Shown here: in pieces, positions 7,316 through 16,115 of the stretch
How positions within the stretch are numbered: position 1 is the stretch's first letter
Layout: each line of letters begins with the position of its first letter
Source of the DNA: Hyphomicrobiaceae bacterium
GTDB lineage: Bacteria > Pseudomonadota > Alphaproteobacteria > Rhizobiales > Ancalomicrobiaceae
Length of the DNA: 47,252 nucleotides
Direction of reading: 5' to 3'
Assembly: GCA_016793065.1 (NCBI GenBank)
Contig: JAEULV010000072.1
Coordinates: forward strand, 1-47,252
Position numbers and translations under genes: made by a program
Notes under the pieces: model-generated
Databases searched by the model: none
The model's input: only the letters and a program-made list of their open reading frames with translations
What the model was told of the DNA's origin: nothing

Positions 7316-9814
7316 TCAGCCGGCCTTCTTCACCCCGGCCATGACGATGCCCGTGGTCTTCTGCGCCGCAAGGGTGATCGAGCGCAGGTCTTCCGGTTCG
7401 AGATTGTGGACGTTGGTCTTGCCGGTGCAGCGCGCCATCATCAGCGCTTCGGAGACCGCCGCCTGGACATAGGCCGCGAGCATCTTCGTCGCCGCCGCCT
7501 CGTCCGGCTGGTCGAACGCCACGCCGGCCGGTTCGATCCGCCCGCCGCAGGCCAGCGCCGCCGCCACATTGCCGAGCCCGGCATTGCAGCCGAGCGCCAG
7601 CGCTTTGGCCAGGTCTGTACCCGAGCGCAAGCCACCGAACCAGACGAGCGGGATCATCTCCTCCGCCTTCAACGCCCGGGTGATGCCGACCACCTTCTGG
7701 ATCAGCCCCAGGTCCGGCGCGCCGGCGAGATCCGCCCAAGCATCGCCGAGGTGGCCGGTGCCGTCGAGGATCAGCAGGTCCGCCTTGGCCGCGACCGCGA
7801 ACGGCACCACCACGTCGACATTCGACGGCGTCACCACCAGCCCGACCAGCTGCCCCGGCCGCTGCGCCGCCGGCAGCGACGGCACTTCGCCGAGCCCGAC
7901 CCGCGCGATCAGCGCCGCCGCCGCGACCGAGCCCGAGGTCGGCTCGCCGACCAATTGCAACCACGGCGCTGTCATGCCCGGCAGCGGCACGCGGCCGAGA
8001 TAGGCACCGCCCTGCTGCGCCAGCACCGCGTCGACCGCCCGCCCGATCGCCTCGGGCGCTGTCTCGAAGCCGCCGATCAGCAGCGGCTGCGCCAGATCGA
8101 GCCCGCTGCCGAGATCGGTCTTCGACTTGCACGCCTCGCGATAGGGGTCGATCACCAGCCGGGTCAGGTTCGCCGGCAGGAACACCAGGTCGTCGAACGT
8201 CGCCCGCGCCGCCGGCTTCGGCTCCGGCCGCGCCACCAGCCGCTGCCGCGTCAGCCGGGCGAAGGTCGCCGGGCCGCTGTCGGTGCGCGCCAGCGTGAAG
8301 ATCGCCTCGCGGTTCTTCACCGAATAGTCGACCGAGCCGGTTTCCGTGTCGCAGCGATAGCACCGCGCCGCCTGCTCGCGCGCGGTCTGGTCGTCATAGG
8401 GCGCTTCCGCGTCGGCGAACGGCTCCTTGCCAAGGCCGAGGAAGGCCGGTTCCTGCAATGGCAGCTTTTCCCAGGCCTGATCCTGCGCCACCACGACGTT
8501 GCGAGTGCGATAGGGCGTGCGGTAGGGCGCCAGATGCGCCTCGCCCTCCAGATGGCCGAGCACGTAATAGGCCGCCTTGTGGCCCTGGAACATCGCCTGC
8601 ACGATCGTCGACGAGCCGAAGGCCGCGTCGCCCGCCGCATAGACGCCGGGCAGCTTGGTGGCCATGTCAGCCGGATTGGTGGCGATCTTGTCGCCATCCA
8701 TCAACCCGTGCCGGGCAAGTTCCAGGCTCACCGCCTTCTGCCCGACCGCAGCGATCACCAGCCCGGCCGCGATCGTGTGCTCGGAACCGGCGACGGTGGA
8801 AAACGCCCGCCGCCCGTCGGCGCCCGGCTCGCCCAGCGCCGTCTTCTGGCAGGTCAGCACCAGCTCGTCGCGGTCATTGGCGCCGATGGCCGCCGGCGCG
8901 ACGTTGTAGACGATCTCGATCCCCTCGGCGAGCGCCGCGTGGATCTCGTGCTTGCGCGCCGGAATTTCCTTCGGCCCGCGCCGATAGAGCACCGTCACCT
9001 TTTCGACGCCGGGCAGCCGGCGCGCCGTCCGGCAGGCATCCATGGCCACGTCGCCGCCGCCGATCACCACCACATGCGCCGGCAGGCGCGGCCGCGCCCC
9101 GCCATTGATCTCGTTGAGGAACGTCACGCCATCGACCACGCCGACCAGGTCGTCGCCGGGAATGCCGAGGGTCTTGCCCGCCGACGCGCCGATGGTCAGG
9201 AGCACCGCGTCATGGGTCGCCTTCAATCCGTCAAGCGTCACGTCGCGGCCGAGCGCGATCGAGGTCTTCAGCGCGATGCCGGGGCAACGCGCCAGGATGC
9301 GCTCGACGTCTTCCTCCACCACGCCGGCCGGCAGGCGGAAATCCGGAATGCCCCACAGCGCCATGCCGCCCGCCTTGGGCAAGGCCTCGTAGAGATCGAC
9401 GCGATAGCCGGCGAGCGCGATATCCTGCGCCGCCGTCAGCCCCGCCGGCCCGGCGCCGACGATCGCCACCGACTTGGTCTTGCTCGGATAGACCGGATCG
9501 AGCCGGAAGGTCGGCCCCAGCGCGTCGAGCACCCAGCGCTTCAACGCCCGGATCGCCACCGGTCCGTCGGAACTGGTGCGCCGGCACGCCGGCTCGCACG
9601 GTGCGTCGCAGACGCGGCCGCAGATCGCCGACAGCGGATTGGTGGCGGTGATCGCCTCCAGCGCCCCGGCCTTGTCGCCCTCCCAGATCAGGCCGACATA
9701 GGAGGCGACGTCGGTGCCGATCGGGCAGGCCACCTGACACGGCGGGGGCTCGTAATGCGGCGCCCGGCTCTGGTCGGCGGCGAGGTCGAGGGAAAACGGC
9801 TTGCAGCTCGCCAT
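7316..9814 (-). CDS. GltD-like NADPH/FAD/Fe-S oxidoreductase fused to a degenerate glutamate-synthase FMN-type barrel
   Basis: 832 residues in two parts. Residues 1-500 follow the glutamate synthase small subunit: cysteines 26, 30, 65, 69, 73 and 77 for Fe-S clusters, an FAD fold at GAGPAG (120-125), an NADPH fold at IGGGDVAMDA (251-260), and the closing FAD motif around AAGDAAFGSS (393-402). A CYRC pair follows at 485-488. Residues 540-832 are different: FGGLRSGTDLAKALALGCNA (726-745), and NVHNLEPEDLRSI near the end, match the late barrel strands and tail of the GltB/GlxD FMN domain. The cysteine triplet that binds [3Fe-4S] there is missing, and the strand carrying the usual DG-x-G-x-T segment is reduced to ILDGTGHLGD. 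I infer an electron-delivering partner with a pseudo-enzyme copy of the catalytic barrel. Last gene of the operon, 2 bases after the preceding stop. Confidence 0.85.
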   Translation of the reverse strand: MASCKPFSLDLAADQSRAPHYEPPPCQVACPIGTDVASYVGLIWEGDKAGALEAITATNPLSAICGRVCDAPCEPACRRTSSDGPVAIRALKRWVLDALGPTFRLDPVYPSKTKSVAIVGAGPAGLTAAQDIALAGYRVDLYEALPKAGGMALWGIPDFRLPAGVVEEDVERILARCPGIALKTSIALGRDVTLDGLKATHDAVLLTIGASAGKTLGIPGDDLVGVVDGVTFLNEINGGARPRLPAHVVVIGGGDVAMDACRTARRLPGVEKVTVLYRRGPKEIPARKHEIHAALAEGIEIVYNVAPAAIGANDRDELVLTCQKTALGEPGADGRRAFSTVAGSEHTIAAGLVIAAVGQKAVSLELARHGLMDGDKIATNPADMATKLPGVYAAGDAAFGSSTIVQAMFQGHKAAYYVLGHLEGEAHLAPYRTPYRTRNVVVAQDQAWEKLPLQEPAFLGLGKEPFADAEAPYDDQTAREQAARCYRCDTETGSVDYSVKNREAIFTLARTDSGPATFARLTRQRLVARPEPKPAARATFDDLVFLPANLTRLVIDPYREACKSKTDLGSGLDLAQPLLIGGFETAPEAIGRAVDAVLAQQGGAYLGRVPLPGMTAPWLQLVGEPTSGSVAAAALIARVGLGEVPSLPAAQRPGQLVGLVVTPSNVDVVVPFAVAAKADLLILDGTGHLGDAWADLAGAPDLGLIQKVVGITRALKAEEMIPLVWFGGLRSGTDLAKALALGCNAGLGNVAAALACGGRIEPAGVAFDQPDEAAATKMLAAYVQAAVSEALMMARCTGKTNVHNLEPEDLRSITLAAQKTTGIVMAGVKKAG

Positions 9815-9816
9815 GG

Positions 9817-11787
9817 TCAGGCAACCTCGCTCAGGAGTTCGGCCTCGCGGGCCCGGTAGCTCGGGTCATAGGGCAGTCCGGTGATCGCCGCCGCCTCGGG
9901 CGTCAGCGCCACCAGGTCGGCGCGCGACAGCTGGCGGAAATCGCCGTGGCCGAGCGCCTTCACCAGCGTGGCGATCTGCCAGCGCACCGCCTCGAAGAAC
10001 CGCCCGATCGCCGCCGCCTGCACGTCGATCTTGTAGCGGGCCTCGTGCTCGGGGTCCTGGGTGGCGATGCCGACAACGCAATTGCCCACATGGCACTGCA
10101 TGCAGGAAATGCAGCCGCCGGCGATGATCGCCGCCGTGCCCATCGCCACCGCCGAGGCGCCGAGCGCCAGCGCCTTCACCGCGTCGACGCCGTCCTTGAT
10201 GCCGCCCATCAGCACGATCGGCATGTCGCCCTTCGCCTCGATCTCGGCGAGGCCGTCGAGCGCCTCCTGCAGCGCGGCCAGCGTCGGGATGCCGACGTTT
10301 TCCAGCACCTCCGTCGACGCCGCGCCGGTCGAGCCCTGCAGGCCGTCGAGCTGGACGAAGTCGAAGCCGTCCTTGTAGGCGATCTTGATGTCGTCGCGCA
10401 CGCGGCCGGCGCCCATCTTGATCGACACCGGCTTGCGATAGCCGGTCGCCTCGCGGAATTCCTCGACCTTGATGACCAAGTCGTCGGCGCCCATGATGTC
10501 GGGATGGCGCGACGGCGAGCGCAGGTCGATGCCCTCGGGAATGCCGCGAATGCTCGCCAGTTCCTTCGTCACCTTCTTCGCCATCAGCTGGCCGCCGAGC
10601 CCGGGCTTGGCACCCTGGCTGATGTAGATTTCCAGCCCGTCCGCCTTCAGCATGTCGTGGATGTTCCAGCCGAGCCGACCCGACAGGCACTGGTAGATCA
10701 GCTGCGCCGCTTCCGCCCGCTGTTCCGGCAGCATGCCGCCCTCGCCGGTATTCTCGACGATGCCGGCAAGCCGCGATGCCCGCGCCAGCGCGATCTTGGT
10801 CGACTTCGACAAGGCGCCATAGCTCATCGGCGCCACCAGGACCGGCATCGACAGTTCGAGCGGCTTGGCGCCGAACCGGTCGCCGAGCGTCATGGCGAGG
10901 TTGACCGAGCGCACCGCGTCGGACGCCGCCGCGATCCGCGCCGGGTCGAGCTTCAGCGCGATGTCGCCGAAATGCGGCACCGGCTTCGAGGCACCATAGC
11001 CGCGGATGCGATAGCGCCCGATCAGGCTCTTGGCGTGAATGTCCTCGGCGACCTTGGCGTTCCAGTAGGTACCGCCCTCCGAGAACACCGTATGCGGCAA
11101 CGGCCGCGACACCGGCTCGTTGGCGCCGTAGCGCAACTTGGTGCCGGCATTGACGATCTTCTTGAACGTGCCGTCGAAGGCGACGCCGTATTTCGCCAGG
11201 AAAGCCCGGATATCGGCGTCCTCGGCATCGGTCATCTCGTCGATGCGCGCGTCCGAGCCGAGGCTCATCACCCGCCCGCCGACATAGATGGCGCCGGCCG
11301 ACATGTCCTCGCCGACCCGTTCGCCCGAGTCGCCGAGAATGATGATCCGCCCGCCATACATCATGTAGCCGGCGAGGAAGCTGGCATTGCCGCAACACAG
11401 CAGCGTGCCCGCCTTCATCACTTGCCCGGCGCGCGAGCCGATATTGCCCTTGACCACCACCTCGCCGCCGCGCAGCGCCACGCCGGCAATGGCGCCGGCA
11501 TTGCCGCCGACGACGACCGAGCCGGCATACATCGAATCGCCGACACCCCAGCCGACATTGCTCTCGACCTCGAAATCGGCGCCATGCGACAGCCCGGCGC
11601 AGAAATAGCCGGCCGAACCGCGCACCTTGACCTTTACCGGTCCCGTCGCCGGCGCCACCAGCCCGACGCCGATGTGATGGCGTGCATCGGGATTGAGGAT
11701 TTCGATGCTCTCGCCCCGCTCGCCGGCGGCGCGCAGCGCCTCATTACCGTCGCGGACCGACAGCTTCATCAGATCGATCGTGACCAC
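9817..11787 (-). CDS. Glutamate-synthase-like protein: GXGXG domain fused ahead of an FMN/[3Fe-4S] barrel
   Basis: 656 residues. The first 190 or so form a GXGXG beta-helix with many turns of the form G-x-x-x-G. From about 255 follows the FMN-binding TIM barrel of glutamate synthase: PVLVAPMSYGALSKST (315-330), GEGGMLPEQR, SQGAKPGLGG (390-399), PVSIKMGAGR, QLDGLQGSTGAA, and the cluster cysteines 559, 565 and 570, spaced as in GltB. Canonical GltB runs amidotransferase, linker, FMN barrel, GXGXG. Here the GXGXG part comes first and the amidotransferase is a separate gene, so this equals the GlxC+GlxD or MgsB+MgsC pair of proteins in one chain. Likely reaction: ammonia or an amine plus 2-oxoglutarate to glutamate or an N-substituted glutamate. 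The GTG at 11787 is preferred because homologues also begin with a short TxDL stretch; ATG 11769 overlaps the upstream stop. Confidence 0.88.
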   Translation of the reverse strand: MVTIDLMKLSVRDGNEALRAAGERGESIEILNPDARHHIGVGLVAPATGPVKVKVRGSAGYFCAGLSHGADFEVESNVGWGVGDSMYAGSVVVGGNAGAIAGVALRGGEVVVKGNIGSRAGQVMKAGTLLCCGNASFLAGYMMYGGRIIILGDSGERVGEDMSAGAIYVGGRVMSLGSDARIDEMTDAEDADIRAFLAKYGVAFDGTFKKIVNAGTKLRYGANEPVSRPLPHTVFSEGGTYWNAKVAEDIHAKSLIGRYRIRGYGASKPVPHFGDIALKLDPARIAAASDAVRSVNLAMTLGDRFGAKPLELSMPVLVAPMSYGALSKSTKIALARASRLAGIVENTGEGGMLPEQRAEAAQLIYQCLSGRLGWNIHDMLKADGLEIYISQGAKPGLGGQLMAKKVTKELASIRGIPEGIDLRSPSRHPDIMGADDLVIKVEEFREATGYRKPVSIKMGAGRVRDDIKIAYKDGFDFVQLDGLQGSTGAASTEVLENVGIPTLAALQEALDGLAEIEAKGDMPIVLMGGIKDGVDAVKALALGASAVAMGTAAIIAGGCISCMQCHVGNCVVGIATQDPEHEARYKIDVQAAAIGRFFEAVRWQIATLVKALGHGDFRQLSRADLVALTPEAAAITGLPYDPSYRAREAELLSEVA

Positions 11788-12671
11788 GTGCGAAACGTCC
11801 CCGGCGCAGGCTCGGTGGTGGAAAGGGGCCGGCCGGGAAACAGCCGGTTCAGCGACACTTCTTCGGAGGCGATGGCGACGAGGCTGTCATCCTCGTACAT
11901 CACCATCGGCTTGGCGGCGAGGCGGTCCTTGGCGAAGCCGATGCCGTCCTTGGTCGACACCAGGAACGAGAACGTGCCGTCGAGATCGTCGACCGACTGT
12001 TCCAGCGCCGTTTCCAGCTTGATGCCCTTGGCGAGCTTGTCGGCGACATAGACCGCGATCAGTTCGCTGTCGTTGTCGGTGCGGAACTCGAAGCCGCGCG
12101 CCTCGAGCCGGCGCCGCATCTTCCAGTAGTTGGTGATCTGGCCGTTATGCACGATCGCCACGTCGGCAAACCCGGTCGCCCAGAACGGATGCGCCGATTC
12201 CGGCTTCACCTCGGACTCGGTCGCCAGCCGCACATGGCCGATGCCGTGCGAGCCGCGGATTTCGCCGATATTGTAGACCCGGTCGAGGTCGTGCGAGGTA
12301 CCGACATCCTTGATGATGTCGAGCGACGTGCCGATCGAGACGAGCTTGGCCGCCTGCTCCATCGCATAGGCGAACGGCCGGATCTCGCCGGCATAGTCGA
12401 CCTCGACGACGAAGGTCGCGCCCTCGCGCCGCTCGCCGCGGATGCTGGCGCCATGGGCCGCCAGCGCCGTGCGGATGCGGCTCAGCGCCGCCTCGTCGCC
12501 CTCTTCCACCAGGAACCGCAGCCGCAGCCCCGGCACGCTGTCGGGATAAAGCGCAAACCCGGTTGAGTCCGGGCCGCGATGCTGGCAGCCGTCGAGCATG
12601 TCGACGAGCGCCCGCCCCAGGACCTGGTTCGACGTCTGCGATTTGAAATAGATCCCGGCGATGCCGCACAT
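11769..12671 (-). CDS. Class II glutamine amidotransferase, glutamate-synthase type (GlxB/MgsA-like)
   Basis: A 300-residue Ntn-hydrolase domain that releases ammonia from glutamine. The sequence opens MCGIAGIY, so after Met removal Cys1 is the nucleophile. The supporting residues are in place: RGPDSTGFALY, GHVRLAT for substrate carboxylate binding, the HNGQITNYW oxyanion segment, and TDNDSE. Its length is that of the isolated amidotransferase protein in glxBCD and mgsABC clusters rather than the GltB N-domain. It is the first gene of the operon and has a strong AGGAGG sequence 7 bases before its ATG. The stop codon shares a base with the ATG at 11769 of the next gene, pointing to coupled translation of ammonia donor and acceptor. 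No glutamine synthetase or gamma-glutamylmethylamide synthetase lies nearby, so the final substrate is undecided. Confidence 0.92.
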   Translation of the reverse strand: MCGIAGIYFKSQTSNQVLGRALVDMLDGCQHRGPDSTGFALYPDSVPGLRLRFLVEEGDEAALSRIRTALAAHGASIRGERREGATFVVEVDYAGEIRPFAYAMEQAAKLVSIGTSLDIIKDVGTSHDLDRVYNIGEIRGSHGIGHVRLATESEVKPESAHPFWATGFADVAIVHNGQITNYWKMRRRLEARGFEFRTDNDSELIAVYVADKLAKGIKLETALEQSVDDLDGTFSFLVSTKDGIGFAKDRLAAKPMVMYEDDSLVAIASEEVSLNRLFPGRPLSTTEPAPGTFRTWSRSI

Positions 12672-12698
12672 GATCCCATCCTCCTCAAGAGAGCCCGC

Positions 12699-12727
12699 AA
12701 GCTACCGGCTTGCGTGAGGTGGGTCAA
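12699..12727 (-). promoter_or_regulatory. Candidate sigma-70 promoter of the glutamate-synthase-like operon
   Basis: On the minus strand TTGACC (12722-12727) and TAGCTT (12699-12704) are separated by exactly 17 bases. A perfect 7-bp inverted repeat, CGCAAGC/GCTTGCG (12696-12714, loop 5), overlaps the -10 element. It could be a repressor site or a leader hairpin, depending on the real start of transcription. The ATG follows 28 bases after the -10. Confidence 0.45.
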
Positions 12728-12742
12728 GTTTGGTTCAAGAAA

Positions 12743-12759
12743 ATTTCCTGTGAGGAAAT
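12743..12759. promoter_or_regulatory. Palindromic operator candidate ATTTCCT-GTG-AGGAAAT
   Basis: A perfect 7-bp inverted repeat with a 3-base spacer lies about 15 bases upstream of the -35 element of the glutamate-synthase-like operon. Its AT-rich arms stand out strongly against the local GC content. The position suits an activator, or a second repressor site. The cognate regulator is not encoded in the window. Confidence 0.5.
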
Positions 12760-12849
12760 GAATGGCTGCGATGCATCGCCCGTCCGCGCGGCATCCGCCG
12801 CCTCGCCATGCGCGCGAGCCATGCCGGCCCGGCCGCGAGACAGCCGCGT

Positions 12850-12872
12850 GGGTGCGCCCGTCCGGCGCACCC
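12850..12872 (-). terminator. Hairpin after tolB, probable end of the tol operon
   Basis: Perfect 9-bp arms GGGTGCGCC/GGCGCACCC with a 5-base loop start 32 bases after the tolB stop. There is no T-run on the minus strand, so it may stabilise the 3' end or work with Rho rather than act as a classic terminator. Confidence 0.4.
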
Positions 12873-12903
12873 GATCATCAACGCCGCGAGGGGCCCCTCG
12901 CGC

Positions 12904-14268
12904 TCACTTCAGCAGCGGCGACCAGGCCGGATCCGAGGCAAAGCCCGGGGTCGGGATGCGGGTCTGCACCTTGCCGGTGACGTCGACGAGGAAGATCGAG
13001 GCACCGCCGCCGGCGCCGCCGGATTCGCGGAAGAACATCAGGTAGCGGCCGTTCGGCGACCAGGTCGGGCCTTCGTTGTGGAAGCTCTCCGACAGGATGC
13101 GCTCGCCCGAGCCGTCCGGCCTCATCACGCCGATCTTGAACTTGCCGCCTTCCTGCTTGGTGAAGGCGATCAGCGGCGACTGCGCGTCGGGCGACCACAC
13201 CGGGGTGGAATAGCGCCCCGAGCCGAACGAGATGCGGTTGGCGCCGCCGCCGCCCGCGCTCATCACGTAGAGCTGCTGCGTGCCGCCGCGATCGGATTCG
13301 AACACGATCTGCGACCCGTCGGGCGAATAGGACGGAGCGGTATCGATCGAGGCACCCTGGGTCAGCTGACGCGCCGACTTCGAGCCGAGATTCATGGCGA
13401 AGATGTTGGCGTCGCCTTCCTTCTGCAGCGAGAACACCAGCGTGCCGCCATCGGGCGAGAAGCGCGGCGAGAAGGTCATCGAGGCGAACTGGCCGACCAG
13501 CTCACGCGCGCCGGTGGCGACGTTGAGCAGGAAGACGCGCGGGTCGCTCTCGCCATAGCTCATGTAGGCGAGCGTCTGCTGGGTCGGCGAGAAGCGCGGC
13601 GTCAGCACCAGTTCGCCGCCACGGGTGAGGTAGCGCACGTTGGCGCCGTCCCAGTCCATGATCGCCAGCCGCTTGACGCGGCGCTCCTTCGGGCCGCTCT
13701 CGTCGACGAAGACGACGCGGCTGTCGAAGAACGGGCCGAAGCCGGTGAGCTTGGAATAGACCGCGTCGGCGACGATATGGCCGATGCGGCGCGGGCTCTC
13801 GCCCGAGGTGGCGAATTGCTGGCCGAGGATCTCCTGGCCCGAGGTGACGTCCCAAAGCCGCATCTGCGCGACGATCTGGCCACCCTGGCGGCTGATGGTG
13901 ACGCCGACGACCGCCTGGGCGTTCTGCGCCACCCAGCCGGCGACATTCGGCATCCGGTCGGCGCCGAGCACCCGGTCGGGGTGGACGGTCGGATCGAGCG
14001 GCGCGAAATAGCCCGACATCCTGAGGTCGCTGTTGACCACCTTCGACACTTCCGCGCCGAGCTGCGCATCGCCGGAGAACACCGGCACGCCGATCGGCAT
14101 CGGCGTGAACGTGCCGCCCTGCACGGTGATCTGCAATTGCGCGGCGGCATCGCGGGCGCCGGCGAGCGCCACACCGGCGACGATGGTCAGGGCGGCCGCG
14201 ATCCGCGCCGCGACCGTCATGAGGCGGCGCAACGGTCGGTCCGTCGTGGCAAGGGTCAGGTTCGGCAT
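12904..14268 (-). CDS. tolB: Tol-Pal system translocation protein TolB
   Basis: A 454-residue periplasmic protein of the Tol-Pal system, which couples inner-membrane proton flow to outer-membrane constriction at division. A signal peptide covers about residues 1-44: basic start, hydrophobic [11 protein letters not shown], cleavage near AAAQ. An alpha/beta N-domain follows, then a six-bladed beta-propeller built from repeats such as [15 protein letters not shown] and [11 protein letters not shown]. In other bacteria TolB binds Pal through the propeller and TolA through its N-terminal strand. The ATG at 14268 has a GAGGAAG Shine-Dalgarno sequence; an internal Met at 14220 would give a shorter signal peptide. 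tolB normally precedes pal, but here the next gene is the unrelated amidotransferase and a hairpin lies just after the stop. Confidence 0.96.
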   Translation of the reverse strand: MPNLTLATTDRPLRRLMTVAARIAAALTIVAGVALAGARDAAAQLQITVQGGTFTPMPIGVPVFSGDAQLGAEVSKVVNSDLRMSGYFAPLDPTVHPDRVLGADRMPNVAGWVAQNAQAVVGVTISRQGGQIVAQMRLWDVTSGQEILGQQFATSGESPRRIGHIVADAVYSKLTGFGPFFDSRVVFVDESGPKERRVKRLAIMDWDGANVRYLTRGGELVLTPRFSPTQQTLAYMSYGESDPRVFLLNVATGARELVGQFASMTFSPRFSPDGGTLVFSLQKEGDANIFAMNLGSKSARQLTQGASIDTAPSYSPDGSQIVFESDRGGTQQLYVMSAGGGGANRISFGSGRYSTPVWSPDAQSPLIAFTKQEGGKFKIGVMRPDGSGERILSESFHNEGPTWSPNGRYLMFFRESGGAGGGASIFLVDVTGKVQTRIPTPGFASDPAWSPLLK

Positions 14269-14347
14269 GGTCTTGTCTTCCTCGGGTCGATCGATGCGCC
14301 TTCCCCGACCGCGATCGGCCGGAAAGGGGCGTGAATTCGGGTCGGCA

Positions 14348-15634
14348 TCACAGCAGGTCGCGCGGATCGAACACCGCCTCGACCGCCTGCCAGGTCTTGT
14401 ACTTTTCCGCCGGCAGGCGGAACTGCTTGCAGATGCGCAGCGCCCGCACCGCGCTCGCCGCCAGCGGCCCGCCGAGCGGATGCGACGGAACCTTGGTCGC
14501 CTCAGGCGTGCCCTGCAGCGAGCCGTCCTGATTGAGCGAGAACCGCACCGTCACGGTGATTCCGGCCTCGGTCGCCCCCGGCGGCACGCTCCAGCAGCTC
14601 TTGATCTGCGCCACCAGGGCGCCGATCTCGCTCGCCGACATCTTTACGACGGCATTCTGGCCCGACGCCGTGCCGAGCGAGGCGGTGCGCTCCTGCGCCC
14701 CCTGCGACGTCCCGGTATTGTTGCGGCTGACGATGTCCTGAATTTGACGGCTGTTGAAATTCGACGCCTGCGCCTGGGCCTTCGCCTTGGCATCGGCGGC
14801 AGCCTTGGCGTCGGCGGCGGCCTTGGCGTCCGCAGCCGCCTTGGCCGCGGCCTTCGCCTTGGCATCCGCGGCCGCTTTCGCGTCGGCGGCTGCCTTGGCA
14901 TCCGCTGCCGCCTTGGCATCGGCGGCGGCCTTCGCGTCGGCATCGGCCTTGGCCTTGGCGTCGGCTTCCGCCTTCGCCGCCCGGGCCTCGTCCTGGCGCT
15001 TCTTCTCGTCGGCCTTGCGCTTGTCCTCGCGCGCCTGTTCCTCGGCGAGGATCTTCTCCAGCGCCTTGTTGTCCTTCGGTTCAGGCGGCTTGCCCTCGCC
15101 GGTGTCCGGTGCCTTCTCGGCTTCCTTCGGCTTTTCCGGTTCCTTCGGCCGCTCGGGCTCCTTCACCGGCGCCGGCTTCGGCGGTTCCGGCTTGGGTTCC
15201 GGTGGCTTCGGTTCCGGCGGCTTCGGCGGCTCGGGCTTGGGTTCCGGCTTCGGCTCGGATTTCGCCGGATCCGGCGGCTTCGGCTCGGGCGGCTTCGGCC
15301 GCGCCGGCGCCTCGGCGGGAACCGGCAGCGCCGCCTGCTGCTGCGGCTTCGGCGCCGGAGCGGGCGGGGCTTCCTCGGTCTTGGTCGTGCCGGCGCGCAG
15401 GCCGGTCTTCTCCTGGGCGGACTTGGCCTGATCGCGCGCGACCACCTCGTCCTTCTTCGGCTGCGCCGTACGCAGCCCCAGGCGGGTCTGGGTCTGCTCG
15501 GCGATCTCGACACCCTCGACGGCGTCGACCATCACCACTTCCTCGTTCGGCTTGGCATCCGGCAACGCGAACAGCAGCGCCAGCAGCGCCGCGCCGTGCA
15601 AACCGATCGAAAGGGGCCAGCCAAAGTTACGCAT
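14348..15634 (-). CDS. tolA: Cell envelope integrity protein TolA
   Basis: 428 residues in the classic three-part layout. Domain I is a short N-terminus with one transmembrane helix (about 5-24) that contacts TolQ and TolR. Domain II spans the periplasm: a Pro/Glu/Lys-rich rod at about 110-190 built from PEPKP units, then a charged helical stretch, then a long AADAKA repeat at 222-286. Domain III (about 330-428) is the C-terminal globular domain; the two cysteines in KSCWSV and RICKQF could form its disulfide, and the sequence ends FDPRDLL. The N-terminal SHLS-type motif of enterobacteria is represented only by SIGLHG. The gene is 79 bases upstream of tolB and 21 bases after tolR. The Ala-Lys repeat is expected to vary in length between strains. 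Confidence 0.95.
   Translation of the reverse strand: MRNFGWPLSIGLHGAALLALLFALPDAKPNEEVVMVDAVEGVEIAEQTQTRLGLRTAQPKKDEVVARDQAKSAQEKTGLRAGTTKTEEAPPAPAPKPQQQAALPVPAEAPARPKPPEPKPPDPAKSEPKPEPKPEPPKPPEPKPPEPKPEPPKPAPVKEPERPKEPEKPKEAEKAPDTGEGKPPEPKDNKALEKILAEEQAREDKRKADEKKRQDEARAAKAEADAKAKADADAKAAADAKAAADAKAAADAKAAADAKAKAAAKAAADAKAAADAKAAADAKAKAQAQASNFNSRQIQDIVSRNNTGTSQGAQERTASLGTASGQNAVVKMSASEIGALVAQIKSCWSVPPGATEAGITVTVRFSLNQDGSLQGTPEATKVPSHPLGGPLAASAVRALRICKQFRLPAEKYKTWQAVEAVFDPRDLL
14777..14971 (-). repeat. In-frame repeat encoding AADAKA units in TolA
   Basis: About eleven 15- to 18-bp units with consensus GCN-GCN-GCN-GAY-GCN-AAR encode the helical stalk of TolA (residues 222-286). Synonymous differences between units show they are not a very recent expansion. 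The repeat creates long open frames on the opposite strand that have no other support. Confidence 0.85.
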
Positions 15635-15655
15635 CGAACAGACGGTTTCCCAAAC

Positions 15656-16111
15656 TCAGCGAGAAGCGGTTTCCTGCAGGGTGACAAGGCCGATCTTCTT
15701 GAAACCGGCGCCATTCAGCCGGCCCATCACCCGCATGATCAGGCCGTAATCGGCGGTGCGGTCGCCACGGATGTAGATCCGTTCCTCGGCGCCCTGCTTG
15801 GCGATCGCCTGCACCTTGGACACGACCGTATCGGCGGTGACCTCGTCGTCCTGGACGAACACCTGGCCCTTGGCATTCACCGACACGGTGATCGGCTTGG
15901 TCTGGCCTTCCATCGCCTTGGCCTGGGTCTCCGGCAGGTCGACCGGAACCCCGACCGTCATCATCGGCGCGGCGACCATGAAGATGATCAGCAGCACCAG
16001 GATGACGTCGATGAACGGGGTCATGTTGATTTCGTTCATCACCGCCGGGCGACCGCGCCGGCGCCGACGTCCGCCACCTCCACCTCCACCCGAAGCCATT
16101 GCCATGCCCAT
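15656..16111 (-). CDS. tolR: Tol-Pal system stator protein TolR (ExbD/TolR family)
   Basis: A 151-residue protein with a Gly/Arg-rich cytoplasmic start and one transmembrane helix at about 32-52. The helix begins with the family segment NEINMTPFIDVILVLLIIFM, in which the Asp of PFIDV is the proton-carrying residue. A periplasmic dimerisation domain follows to the C-terminus. TolR forms the proton channel with TolQ and drives TolA. The run of seven glycines then five arginines before the helix is longer than I would expect but should not affect function. GGAG lies 9 bases before the ATG, and the gene starts 4 bases after the tolQ stop, so translation is probably coupled. An internal ATG two codons later is a possible alternative start. 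Confidence 0.95.
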   Translation of the reverse strand: MGMAMASGGGGGGGRRRRRGRPAVMNEINMTPFIDVILVLLIIFMVAAPMMTVGVPVDLPETQAKAMEGQTKPITVSVNAKGQVFVQDDEVTADTVVSKVQAIAKQGAEERIYIRGDRTADYGLIMRVMGRLNGAGFKKIGLVTLQETASR

Positions 16112-16115
16112 GGGA

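Noticed and set aside
6323..9859. 1178-codon plus-strand frame across the TSUP gene and the GltD-like gene
   Set aside because: It covers two clear minus-strand genes with all their motifs and itself encodes low-complexity Arg/His/Gly sequence.
9817..12671. Assignment as ordinary assimilatory glutamate synthase GltB
   Set aside because: GltB is one chain of about 1500 residues with the domain order amidotransferase, linker, FMN, GXGXG; the separate amidotransferase and reversed order exclude that.
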